A DNA stretch of 15,440 bases from CAYRLW01 sp964425215 (GCA_964425215.1 CAYRLW010000063.1:1-15440); one strand, 5' to 3'. Counted from the first letter of the stretch, positions 8,201 to 15,287 are shown. Program-made: numbers and translations. Notes: a model not told the origin generated them from the sequence alone.

Positions 8201-8568
8201 CCCAAGCCCCCGCCCTCATCCTGGTCATCGACGACGATCCCTTCTCGCGTGCGTTCGCCGAGGTCGTCCTGAGCGGCGCCGGCTATCGTGTGAGCCAGGC
8301 GGCGACGGCGGCCGAGGGACTGGCCATGGCGGCCGATGCCGCGCCGCGACTGATCCTGCTGGATTACGCCATGCCGGGCATGACCGGTCTCGACGCCCTG
8401 CTCGCCTTGCGAGCCGGCACCGTCGCTCCCGAGGTCGCGGTGATCATGCTGTCGGCCTGGGTGTCGGAAGACGTTCGCCATGCGGTCGAAGCGCTGGGCG
8501 CGATCTGGCTGGCCAAGCCCCTGGCCGCCGAGGCTCTGTCCAGTGCGGTGCGGGCCGCGCTGATCTAG
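8197..8568 (+). CDS. Single-domain response regulator
   Basis: A 123-residue receiver. Motifs are IDDDP (D12-D14), phospho-acceptor D56 (LLDYAMPGMTG), the switch Ser S86 (MLSAW) and K107 (LAKPL). The receiver fold fills the protein and no output domain follows. The ATG overlaps the TGA of the preceding receiver, so the two are translationally coupled and presumably made at a fixed ratio. It differs from its upstream neighbour in having the ordinary S-A switch in place of SGGG, so the two are likely to have different partners. A GC-rich hairpin follows the stop codon. Confidence 0.92.
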   Translation: MTQAPALILVIDDDPFSRAFAEVVLSGAGYRVSQAATAAEGLAMAADAAPRLILLDYAMPGMTGLDALLALRAGTVAPEVAVIMLSAWVSEDVRHAVEALGAIWLAKPLAAEALSSAVRAALI

Positions 8569-8572
8569 GCGC

Positions 8573-8591
8573 TGCGCCGGGTGCGGGCGCA
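8573..8591 (+). terminator. GC-rich hairpin after the receiver pair
   Basis: tgcgcc (8573-8578) and ggcgca (8586-8591) can form a 6-bp stem with a 7-base loop, five bases after a stop codon. No T-run follows, so at best it is a weak attenuator or an mRNA 3'-end stabiliser. Confidence 0.25.
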
Positions 8592-8696
8592 ATCGTCGAT
8601 CCAGATCAGGTCGCGAGCGCGGAAACCCTCTGTTCAGCATATCGGCGCAGAATGCCGGATTGACCCGTTCAGGGATGTCGATCTGAAAGTTCGATC

Positions 8697-9125
8697 ATGT
8701 CCGCCGCCCGTGTTCTCATCGCCGACGACGATCCGTTCCTGCGCGAACTGCTTATGCACAAGCTTTCGGCGGCGGGCTACGTCGTGTTCTCAGCGAGGAA
8801 CGGCGGCGAGGCTCTGGAACTTTGCCGCCAGCACATGCCTGATCTGGTGGTGCTCGATGCGATGATGCCGATCGCGGACGGGTTCGAGGTGTTGCGCCGT
8901 CTCAAGGCCGATCCAGCCACCGCGGACGTCCCAATCATCATGCTGACGGCTTTGCGCCGTGAGGAGGATGTGGTCGGTGCCCTCAAGCTGGGGGCCGCCG
9001 ACTATCTGGTCAAACCCTTCATCCCCGATGAACTGGTGGCGCGCATCGGGCGACTTCTGCCGACAGGAACCGACGATGCGAACACGCGCGGCAATGGCGG
9101 TTCTGGTATGTCTCGCCTGGGGTGA
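8697..9125 (+). CDS. Single-domain response regulator overlapping the exporter gene
   Basis: A 142-residue receiver: A9-D10-D11-D12 pocket, phospho-acceptor D54 (VLDAMMPIADG), T84 (MLTAL) and K106 (LVKPFIPDE). The receiver fold ends near residue 121. The last ~20 residues are Gly/Asn/Thr-rich and look unstructured. The final 50 bases overlap the start and signal peptide of the outer-membrane exporter gene in another frame, so the tail composition is partly dictated by that gene. It starts 128 bp after the previous receiver with a poor ribosome site, and may be the first gene of the polysaccharide operon. Its position makes it the best candidate for the receiver that acts on the synthesis/export machinery (inference). 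Confidence 0.9.
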   Translation: MSAARVLIADDDPFLRELLMHKLSAAGYVVFSARNGGEALELCRQHMPDLVVLDAMMPIADGFEVLRRLKADPATADVPIIMLTALRREEDVVGALKLGAADYLVKPFIPDELVARIGRLLPTGTDDANTRGNGGSGMSRLG

Positions 9126-10086
9126 GACCGCCTCGGCTCAGGATCGGGCCATCGATCCCGACCAGACCTATGCAACCTCCGTCCAGGACCGGCTGGCCGG
9201 TCGGAACGAGGCGGCGATCGAAGGGTCGCGCCGCGTCCTGGCGGTTCGGCCGGAAGACGTCGATGCGCGCCTGAACCTGGCATTGGCCCTGATGGCGGCC
9301 GATCGACTCGCCGAGGCCGAGACGGAACTCGATCGCGTGCTGGCCCAGACGCCGGATTATGCCGACGCGAGGACGGCTCGGGACCGCATCTCCCGCTTGC
9401 GCGAGGACCGGGCGGACTGGCGGCTCGACGTCTCGACGGCCTACAGCGACCTGTCGCAAGGTCTCGAACCCTGGCGCGAGACCATCGTGACCCTTAGTCG
9501 CCGAACCGACCAGGGCACCGTTTCGGGCACGATCGAACACGCCGAACGCTTCGATCGAACGGACACCTATGTGGAAGCGCGTCTGGATCGCGCGGTCGGT
9601 CGTGGCACCGCCTATGGCGCGCTCGGCGGCACACCCGACGCCGATTTCCGGCCCGAGATCGCGTTGCGCGCGGGTGGTCAGGTGCCGATCGGTACCCAGG
9701 GACTGGCGGCCACCCTGGATGCCGGACTGGCGCGTTACGCCGTGGGCACGGTCACGACGCTTCAGCCGGGCGTCGAATACACCACGTCGGGCGGGACGGT
9801 GATCCTGGGCGGTCGCTGGATCAATGTCTGGGACGAGCGGGGCACCTATCGGTCCGGCTACAGCCTGCGCGCCGTTCTCTCGATCCAGCCCGACGTCCGT
9901 CTGAGAGCCGGTTTCGCGGACGCCCCTGAATCGTCGGACGGCACCACGGTCGATGTCCGCAGCACCAGCCTGGGCATGGAGGTCGATGTCACCGAACGGC
10001 TCACCCTGCGGCTGAACGTCCTGAGGGAAGAGCGCACGGCCTACGACCGCGACGAGATCACGCTGGGCTTCGGCGTCCGGTTCTGA
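9076..10086 (+). CDS. TPR/YaiO-like outer-membrane beta-barrel protein
   Basis: A 336-residue outer-membrane protein, probably the exit pore for a polysaccharide. Residues 1-21 form a signal peptide with a plausible ASA|Q cleavage site. Residues ~30-110 are helical and TPR-like (LNLALALMAADRLAEAETEL). Residues ~113-336 alternate short polar and hydrophobic strands with many Tyr/Arg/Gly and end in FGVRF, the C-terminal aromatic signature of beta-barrels. The pattern fits the YaiO family; in E. coli yaiO lies near a GT2 gene (yaiP). It is also a miniature of PgaA, which pairs TPRs with a barrel. ATG 9076 is chosen because it gives the signal peptide and has AGGA 8 bases upstream; the open frame extends to 8959, but those residues are out-of-frame receiver sequence. 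The HEAT-repeat gene starts 2 bases after its stop. Confidence 0.82.
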   Translation: MRTRAAMAVLVCLAWGETASAQDRAIDPDQTYATSVQDRLAGRNEAAIEGSRRVLAVRPEDVDARLNLALALMAADRLAEAETELDRVLAQTPDYADARTARDRISRLREDRADWRLDVSTAYSDLSQGLEPWRETIVTLSRRTDQGTVSGTIEHAERFDRTDTYVEARLDRAVGRGTAYGALGGTPDADFRPEIALRAGGQVPIGTQGLAATLDAGLARYAVGTVTTLQPGVEYTTSGGTVILGGRWINVWDERGTYRSGYSLRAVLSIQPDVRLRAGFADAPESSDGTTVDVRSTSLGMEVDVTERLTLRLNVLREERTAYDRDEITLGFGVRF

Positions 10087-10088
10087 CG

Positions 10089-11138
10089 ATGAACCTGCTG
10101 CTCCTTCTGTGGTGGTCGTCGCTCCTGCTGGCCGGGATCGCCCTGGGCTGGATGGCGGGGCTGATCGTCGCGCGGCTGTTCCGAGAGAACAGCGAAGCCC
10201 GCCGCGCGGCCGATCGGCAGACGCTGTCGAGCGCCTATCTGGCGATCATGGCGGGCACGGACGACGCGGCGACGCGGCTGGTGCCGTTCCAGCACCGCAG
10301 CCGTCTACTGGCCGAAACCCTGCTGGAGGTGCTCGGCCTCGTACGGGGGGCCGAGCGCGACCGGCTGATCGCCAGCCTTGTCCAGGCCGGAGTGGACGAG
10401 CGGCTCCGATCCCGTCTGACTCGGGGCAGCCGGACGGGCCGCTTGGCGGCCGTCGAGGCCTTGTCCGCCTTCCCCTCGGATGCGACCCGCGCCGAATTGC
10501 GCTCCCTTCAAAAGACGTCCAACGACGCGGAGATCCGCATCGCCACCGTTCGGACCCTGATCGATATCGGCGACCCGCCGCGCGCTCAGGACTTGATCGC
10601 CGATCTGGCAGGCCGGTCGGACAAGGATTCGCTGCTCTATGCGCCGGTCCTGCGCCAACTCGCGATCGACGCCCCGGACGATGCTCTGGCAGCCCTGGCC
10701 ATTCCGGATTTGGGCGTGGCGGCGCGCGCAGTAATGATCGATGCAGTTGGGGCCAGCGGCGATTACCGGGCCCTGCCCACGCTATCTTTGCTGGCCGCGG
10801 CCCCCGAACCGGTCCTGCGCATGGCCGCCGTCCGCGCCTTGGGCTCGCTCGCCCACCCCGGTGCCGCCGACACCATCGCGGGCACGCTCGGAGACGACGC
10901 CTGGGACGTCCGCGCCGAAGCGGCCATGGCTGCGGGCAAGATCGGAACGGCCACCCTGATGCCGCCGCTGGTGGCCCTGCTGGACGACCCTGTCTGGTGG
11001 GTACGGTTCCGCGCGGCGGATGCCTTGGCGCGGATGGGCAACGGGGGTGTCGAGGCCCTGAGGATCGCGACGACCTCGCCGATCGACGTCACGCGGCGCT
11101 CGGCCGCGCTGGCTCTGGCGGAACGGGGCATCGCATGA
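10089..11138 (+). CDS. Membrane-anchored HEAT-repeat protein
   Basis: A 349-residue protein with one N-terminal hydrophobic segment (residues 2-30, LLLLLWWSSLLLAG onwards), then a helical-repeat body. Clear HEAT units appear at ~116-165 and especially ~228-345, with the recurring pattern of a loop Asp-Pro or Ala-Pro, then V/I-R-xx-A-xx-A-L (VLRMAAVRALGSL, DVRAEAAMAAGKIG, WVRFRAADALARMG). HEAT solenoids bind other proteins and have no catalytic activity. The membrane segment lacks a cleavage site and is followed by RLFREN, so the repeats are probably cytoplasmic (inference). It lies between the exporter (2 bases away) and the synthase (ATGA overlap), in the place where Pga and cellulose loci encode co-polymerase or regulatory subunits. 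It is therefore likely to scaffold or gate the synthase, possibly by binding a phosphorylated receiver. Confidence 0.85.
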   Translation: MNLLLLLWWSSLLLAGIALGWMAGLIVARLFRENSEARRAADRQTLSSAYLAIMAGTDDAATRLVPFQHRSRLLAETLLEVLGLVRGAERDRLIASLVQAGVDERLRSRLTRGSRTGRLAAVEALSAFPSDATRAELRSLQKTSNDAEIRIATVRTLIDIGDPPRAQDLIADLAGRSDKDSLLYAPVLRQLAIDAPDDALAALAIPDLGVAARAVMIDAVGASGDYRALPTLSLLAAAPEPVLRMAAVRALGSLAHPGAADTIAGTLGDDAWDVRAEAAMAAGKIGTATLMPPLVALLDDPVWWVRFRAADALARMGNGGVEALRIATTSPIDVTRRSAALALAERGIA

Positions 11139-12547
11139 TCGTCCAGACCCTGGTTGCCTTCGCCGAGATCGTCGCCATCGTCGTGATCGGCGCGGGCCTG
11201 CTTCAGAACCTGATCTATCTGGTTCAGCTGGCTCTGGCCGCCGCCGCCCTGATCGAGACGCCCTCGACGCCGGCGGCCAACGTCCTGTGGCGCCGGTATG
11301 CAGAGGCCTCGCCGCCGATCGCACTGCTGGCCCCTGCCTACAACGAGGCTCTGACCATCGTCGAAAGCGTGCGGTCGCTGCTGTCGCTCCAGTATCCGAA
11401 TTTCGAGATCGTGGTCATCAACGACGGCTCGAAGGACGAGACGCTCCAGGTGCTGATCGACGCGTTCGGGCTGGTGCCGATCGAACGCAGTCACGACCTG
11501 GCCGTGCCGCACGAACCGATCATTGCCCTTTACGGAGCTTCGACCCAGCCGCGTCTGGTGGTCGTGGACAAGCAGAACGGCGGCAAGGCCGACGCGCTGA
11601 ATGCCGGAATCAACGTCTCGCGCGCGCCCATCGTCTGTTCGATGGACGCCGATTCCCTGCTGGAGCCCGACGCCCTGCTGCGCGCGGTCCGGCCCTTCGT
11701 CGACGACCCGATCCGCACCGTGGCGGTCGGCGGCACGGTCCGCATCGCCAACGGCTGCCGTATCGACCACGGCCGGGTGGTGGAGGTGCGCGCGCCCACC
11801 AATTCGCTGGCGCTGCTGCAGACCGTGGAATATCTGCGCGCCTTCCTGATGGCGCGTCTGGCCTGGAGCAAGGTCAATGCCCTGACCATCATCTCGGGCG
11901 CGTTCGGCCTGTTCCGGCGAGCCAATGTGATCGAGGTCGGCGGCTATACGCGCGGCACGGTGGGCGAGGACATGGAGCTGGTGGTCAAGCTGCACCGGCT
12001 GATGCGCGACCAGAAACGGCCCTACCGCGTCGCCTTCATCCCCGAGCCCGTCTGCTGGACCGAGGCTCCCGAAACCCTGGAGGTTCTGGGTCGGCAGCGG
12101 TCGCGCTGGCATCGCGGCGCGCTGGAGACGTTCGAGCGGCACCGCGACATGACGTTCAATCCCCGGTACGGGCGGGTGGGGACGGTGGGGTTCGGCTATA
12201 TCCTGCTGGTCGATGTGATCGGCCCGATCGTGGAGACGCTGGGCTATCTGCTCGTCCCGGCCTTCTGGTTCATGGGGCTGCTGTCCGTGGACTATGTGCT
12301 CGCCTTCGTCGCGGTCAGCTTCACCTTCGGCGTGGTGATCTCCGTCGGTGCCTTGGCGTTGGAGGAATCCGAACTGCGGCGCTTCCCCCGCGCGACCGAT
12401 CTGCTGACCCTGACCGCCGTCGCCGTGATCGAGAATTTCGGCTATCGCCAGCTCAACAACCTGTGGCGGCTACGCGGCGTCTGGCAGTATCTGCGCAAGA
12501 GTCAGTCCTGGGGCACCATGACCCGCAAGGGCTTCAAGTCGGCATAG
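11135..12547 (+). CDS. Processive family 2 glycosyltransferase (PgaC/HasA-like synthase)
   Basis: A 470-residue inner-membrane polysaccharide synthase. N-terminal membrane segment(s) cover ~8-40. The cytoplasmic GT-A domain has PAYNE (67-71), NDGSKDE (96-102), KADALN (151-156), the DxD metal site DADS (171-174), the acceptor motif GAFGLF (255-260), GED (277-279, catalytic base region) and QRSRW (321-325), the QxxRW mark of processive synthases. Two or three membrane segments follow at ~352-408. The set matches PgaC, hyaluronan synthase and NodC-type enzymes that polymerise UDP-hexosamines; the sugar itself cannot be read from sequence. No PilZ domain and no PgaD-like partner are present, so c-di-GMP control is not evident. 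The start overlaps the HEAT gene stop (ATGA), so the two are translationally coupled. The adjacent deacetylase favours an N-acetylated product. Confidence 0.92.
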   Translation: MIVQTLVAFAEIVAIVVIGAGLLQNLIYLVQLALAAAALIETPSTPAANVLWRRYAEASPPIALLAPAYNEALTIVESVRSLLSLQYPNFEIVVINDGSKDETLQVLIDAFGLVPIERSHDLAVPHEPIIALYGASTQPRLVVVDKQNGGKADALNAGINVSRAPIVCSMDADSLLEPDALLRAVRPFVDDPIRTVAVGGTVRIANGCRIDHGRVVEVRAPTNSLALLQTVEYLRAFLMARLAWSKVNALTIISGAFGLFRRANVIEVGGYTRGTVGEDMELVVKLHRLMRDQKRPYRVAFIPEPVCWTEAPETLEVLGRQRSRWHRGALETFERHRDMTFNPRYGRVGTVGFGYILLVDVIGPIVETLGYLLVPAFWFMGLLSVDYVLAFVAVSFTFGVVISVGALALEESELRRFPRATDLLTLTAVAVIENFGYRQLNNLWRLRGVWQYLRKSQSWGTMTRKGFKSA

Positions 12548-12880
12548 AGCCGAATGGCCCGTCTCGCTCCGCCAGCCAACCCGTCCGCTATTCTCGAGCC
12601 CAGAATGACGTCGTGGTAGCGGGCACCATAAACGGCGGCGCGCTTTGCGCTGTCACTCTCGCGTCCGCCTTCGGGGCTGACAGTGAACGTCCGCCTTCGG
12701 CGCAGGAGCGAAGAAGCCTGACCGCTCCTTGGAGACGCTGTCATTCGGGAGCGGATGTTGTCGGGTGGCCGCGGTGAGATGTTGCTGATGAGCGATGGGG
12801 CTGTGATCGCAAGGTTCGTCTTCACGTCTCTCTAATACCGGAAGCGTCTTTGGACCCTGGGCCGCTTGGGAGAGACAGAC
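12548..12880. other. 333-bp spacer between synthase and deacetylase genes
   Basis: I find no convincing gene here. It holds a 13-bp direct repeat (cgtccgccttcgg at 12662-12674 and 12688-12700), a 20-bp element shared with 14973-14992, and a 7-bp inverted repeat (aggagcg 12704-12710 / cgctcct 12723-12729) without a T-run. The length and composition suggest that the deacetylase has its own promoter; I could not assign -35/-10 boxes with confidence. Confidence 0.6.
12685..12704 (+). repeat. Copy of dispersed intergenic element
   Basis: gaacgtccgccttcggcgca matches 14973-14992 at 18 of 20 bases. Both copies lie in spacers on either side of the deacetylase gene. A partial tandem copy of its core lies 26 bases upstream, at 12662-12674. 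Confidence 0.55.
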
Positions 12881-12883
12881 GTG
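12823..12883 (+). promoter_or_regulatory. Possible start-masking leader hairpin of the deacetylase gene
   Basis: cacgtctctc (from 12823) can pair with gagaga-ca-gacgtg (12870-12883), giving about 10-11 bp with a 2-base bulge and a ~36-base loop. The right arm contains the ribosome site (GGGAGA, 12868-12873) and the GTG start at 12881, so folding would block initiation. The loop is long, which weakens the case. Confidence 0.35.
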
Positions 12884-14668
12884 AAGCGTTGGGCTGTTTT
12901 GATCGCCGTGCTGGCGACCGCGATCGCAGGTTATTTCGCCTGGGACCGGCTGAACCGTCCGCCGGCAGACCAGATGCACTGGTTCGAGGGTGTTCGAGGG
13001 CCAGCGGGCGTGTCGGAGGTGCCCGATCCCACGGCGACCCCGATTTCCCAATTCGAACGCGGGGGGCCGCACCGTCTGGCCATCCTGGTCACCGACCCCG
13101 AGTCCGGGTGGCTGGGCCTTGTCAGGGGATTTCGTGCCCTGGGCGTCCCGATCACGGTGACACAGGATGTCGATCGGGCGCTGCGGCATCGGGTCGTGCT
13201 CGTCTACCCGATCGTCTCGGGCCAGGTTCTGGACGGCTCCGAAATCCGTGCTCTCGCGAACCACGTGCGGTCGGGGGGGACGATGGTGGCCTTCAACCTG
13301 GCGGGAGGCGGGCTGGAGGAACTGTTCGGCGTCAGCGTCGGGCAGGAAACCAGCGCCCGGACCCGACTGCGCTGGACCGATCCGACAGGGGAGCCCGAGT
13401 CCGACGAGATCATCGTATCGGGAGCCGGCGAGGCCCAGATCAGCAGCGTCGGCTATGAGGCGGTCTCCGCGCAGGTGCTGGGTCGTTTTTCCGACGGTTC
13501 CGCCGGTGTCACCTGCCGCGATGTCGGCGGTCAGGCCTGTCTGTTGGGTGTCGACCTCGGCTCATTGGCTCAGCGCGCCATGAACGGGCGGGCCGACAGC
13601 CTGTCCCGCAGCTATGTGAACGGCTACGAGCCGTCCCTGGACAGTCTGTTCCGATGGGTGAGGGACGTCTATGTGGCCGGGGAGCCCATGCCGTGGCTGG
13701 TCTCAAGCGTGCCCAGCGGGCGCGAGGTGTCGATCCTCTTCACCCACGACATTGACTTCGGACAGTCCGTGACGAACGCCTCGGCCTTCGCCAAGGCGCT
13801 GGAGGCGAGAGGCACGCGCGGGACGTTCTTCGTCCAGACGAAGTATATGAAGGACTACAACGACAGCATCTTCTTCGACGATACGACCGTCCCCGCCATC
13901 GCGGCCCTGGCGCAAGGGGGGCATGAAGTGGCAAGCCACACGGTCGCTCATTCGGGTCGCTTCGAAGACATGGTGATGGGCACCGGACGCGAACGCTACC
14001 CCGCCTATCGACCGAAGGTCACCAGCGTCGCGAGCGTCGATGACGCCACGATCCTGGGCGAACTGAGGGTCTCCAAATTCCTGATCGAGGAGACCACCAA
14101 AGCCGAGGTCAAGAGTTTCCGACCCGGGCGCCTGTCGTATCCGTTCAGCCTGCCACAGGCGATGAGCGCGAGCGGATACCGCTATTCGTCGTCGATCACC
14201 GCCAACATTGTCCTCACCCATCTTCCTTTCCAGCTGACCAATGGGCGGGCCGACGGAGCCCTGCAGCCCGTGTTCGAGTTTCCGGTCACCATCGAGGACG
14301 AGCTTCCTCCGCGCATGGGCGACCGGATCGACGCGGGTAACGCCTTGATCGAGAGGATCGGCCGGCACCAGGGGGTCGCCGTCATCCTGACGCACCCGAA
14401 CATCACGGATCATAAGCTGCGGTTCGTGGAGGCGGTCGCCGACTATTGGCAGGGCCGCGCCTGGATGGGCACAGTCGCCCAGTTCGGGACGTGGTGGGAG
14501 CAACGCGACGCTTTGGAAACGGATGTGGTCGAACGAGACGGACGATTCTATCTGACCTCGGCGTCGAGCCTGCCAATCGATGCGGTCACGATCACCCTTC
14601 CCAAGGCGGGCGGACGGCGCATTGACCTAAGCACGGCGGGCCCCAGCCGAACGGACATCCCGCTCTGA
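12881..14668 (+). CDS. Membrane-anchored NodB-type polysaccharide deacetylase
   Basis: A 595-residue protein with an N-terminal signal anchor (residues 4-20) that places the rest in the periplasm. Residues ~64-262 form an alpha/beta domain resembling a class I glutamine-amidotransferase-like fold, with no obvious catalytic Cys. The carbohydrate esterase 4 (NodB) domain follows at ~283-540: motif 1 is FTHDID (287-292, with D290 and D292), motif 2 is HEVASHTVAH (H353 and H357 as metal ligands), motif 3 is RPGRLSYPF (414-422) and the last is ILTHPN (H505). The final ~45 residues look like a small beta domain. Predicted role: metal-dependent removal of N-acetyl groups from the polymer made by the GT2, analogous to PgaB. 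GTG 12881 is chosen for its GGGAG site 8 bases upstream; TTG 12866 would add 5 residues and lacks one. THDID in place of the common FDDG marks a divergent subgroup. Confidence 0.85.
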   Translation: MKRWAVLIAVLATAIAGYFAWDRLNRPPADQMHWFEGVRGPAGVSEVPDPTATPISQFERGGPHRLAILVTDPESGWLGLVRGFRALGVPITVTQDVDRALRHRVVLVYPIVSGQVLDGSEIRALANHVRSGGTMVAFNLAGGGLEELFGVSVGQETSARTRLRWTDPTGEPESDEIIVSGAGEAQISSVGYEAVSAQVLGRFSDGSAGVTCRDVGGQACLLGVDLGSLAQRAMNGRADSLSRSYVNGYEPSLDSLFRWVRDVYVAGEPMPWLVSSVPSGREVSILFTHDIDFGQSVTNASAFAKALEARGTRGTFFVQTKYMKDYNDSIFFDDTTVPAIAALAQGGHEVASHTVAHSGRFEDMVMGTGRERYPAYRPKVTSVASVDDATILGELRVSKFLIEETTKAEVKSFRPGRLSYPFSLPQAMSASGYRYSSSITANIVLTHLPFQLTNGRADGALQPVFEFPVTIEDELPPRMGDRIDAGNALIERIGRHQGVAVILTHPNITDHKLRFVEAVADYWQGRAWMGTVAQFGTWWEQRDALETDVVERDGRFYLTSASSLPIDAVTITLPKAGGRRIDLSTAGPSRTDIPL

Positions 14669-15051
14669 CTGAAGCGTCGCGTCTGGCCGCTGGACCCGGC
14701 CTGGTGCGCCAGTCCCCTGACATTCTGGGCTTGATGAAACCGCCGCGACGCGAGTTCTCGGCAAACCGCGCAGACAATTATTGTGGCCTTTGGGCGGGCA
14801 TCCTCAAGGCTGACAAGCCCTGCGCTAGAAACGTGGACCCTAGAGCGGCGTCGGAGCCTCCACTCCTCCATGCAGCTAGGTCGATCTGCAGCCAAGAACG
14901 CATACGAGCATTCCGTGAGTGATAGCCACCTGCAACAAGTCTCAAAGTCCATCGTTGGTCTCCAAGACCTTCGAATGTCCGCTTTCGGCGCAATTGGTGC
15001 CTCTTGAAGCGTATTGCGGACAGCGGGGGGCTTCCACAATGGGAGGTGGCC
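14669..15051. other. 383-bp region without a supported gene
   Basis: Short open frames exist on both strands, but none has recognisable motifs, a credible ribosome site and coding-like composition together. Base use is less GC-rich than in the gene core. It contains the 14973-15022 repeat element; otherwise I see nothing interpretable. Confidence 0.6.
14973..15022. repeat. Dispersed intergenic element with inverted ends
   Basis: It begins gaatgtccgctttcggcgca (18/20 to 12685-12704). Its tgtccgc (14976-14982) is the inverted complement of gcggaca at 15016-15022, so the element can fold as a long hairpin. Related sequences occur at 37-55, 620-638 and 15269-15296, all in spacers. Confidence 0.5.
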
Positions 15052-15267
15052 ATGGGCCAGCCCGATCTTTTCCGCCTACCCCGCAAACCTTGGAACGCTG
15101 GCCGCATGACTGGAGCGAAAGCTCCTCTCAAACCGAAGCATATTTGGGCGATCCGCCAGCACTTGAAGTCGATCGGATCTATCCGGGATCTGGCGATGTT
15201 CAACACGGCGCTGGATGCAAAAGCGGATATTCGAAATGGCGTTGAATGTCGTGTTTACGGTCGATAG
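15052..15267 (+). pseudogene. Truncated tyrosine recombinase (phage-type integrase)
   Basis: An ATG at 15052 with GGAGG five bases upstream opens a 71-codon frame. Residues ~20-57, including APLKPKHIWAIRQHL and RDLAMFNTALDAK, match the N-terminal part of a family of short (~200-residue) XerC/phage-type integrases that I recall from alphaproteobacteria. In that family the sequence continues into a LRGCDLV-like segment and then the catalytic Arg, His and Tyr. Here homology stops after K57 (about 15222), and 14 unrelated residues follow to a TAG. The catalytic domain is gone, so it cannot recombine DNA. The break lies ~20 bases before the right copy of the 44-bp repeat, so the repeat or the rearrangement that placed it probably truncated the gene. 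Confidence 0.6.
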
Positions 15268-15287
15268 TGAATGACCGCTGCTGGCGC
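15244..15287 (+). repeat. Right copy of the 44-bp imperfect direct repeat
   Basis: Matches 12-55 at 37 of 44 bases; the exact blocks are 15244-15259 and 15269-15279. It lies immediately after the point where the integrase homology ends. Unlike the left copy, it continues into an inverted repeat, gaccgc (15273-15278) / gcggtc (15291-15296), which can form a hairpin. Confidence 0.7.

Noticed and set aside
8660..8688. ttgacc as a -35 box upstream of the receiver at 8697
   Set aside because: The hexamer 17 bases later (ctgaaa) is a poor -10 box, and a start there would leave almost no leader before the ATG.
10109..11134. Possible 342-residue N-terminal extension of the GT2 in the same frame
   Set aside because: The stretch is the HEAT gene read out of frame, with no membrane segment or GT features. 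The ATG at 11135 gives a normal-length synthase.
10763..12142. Minus-strand 459-codon frame opposite the HEAT and GT2 genes, and a plus-strand 496-codon frame at 11287-12777
   Set aside because: Both overlap the GT2, whose catalytic motifs are all intact in the other frame; these are codon-bias shadows.
14548..15039. Minus-strand 163-codon frame across the end of the deacetylase and the spacer
   Set aside because: It overlaps the deacetylase 3' end, has no motifs and no ribosome site that I can defend.
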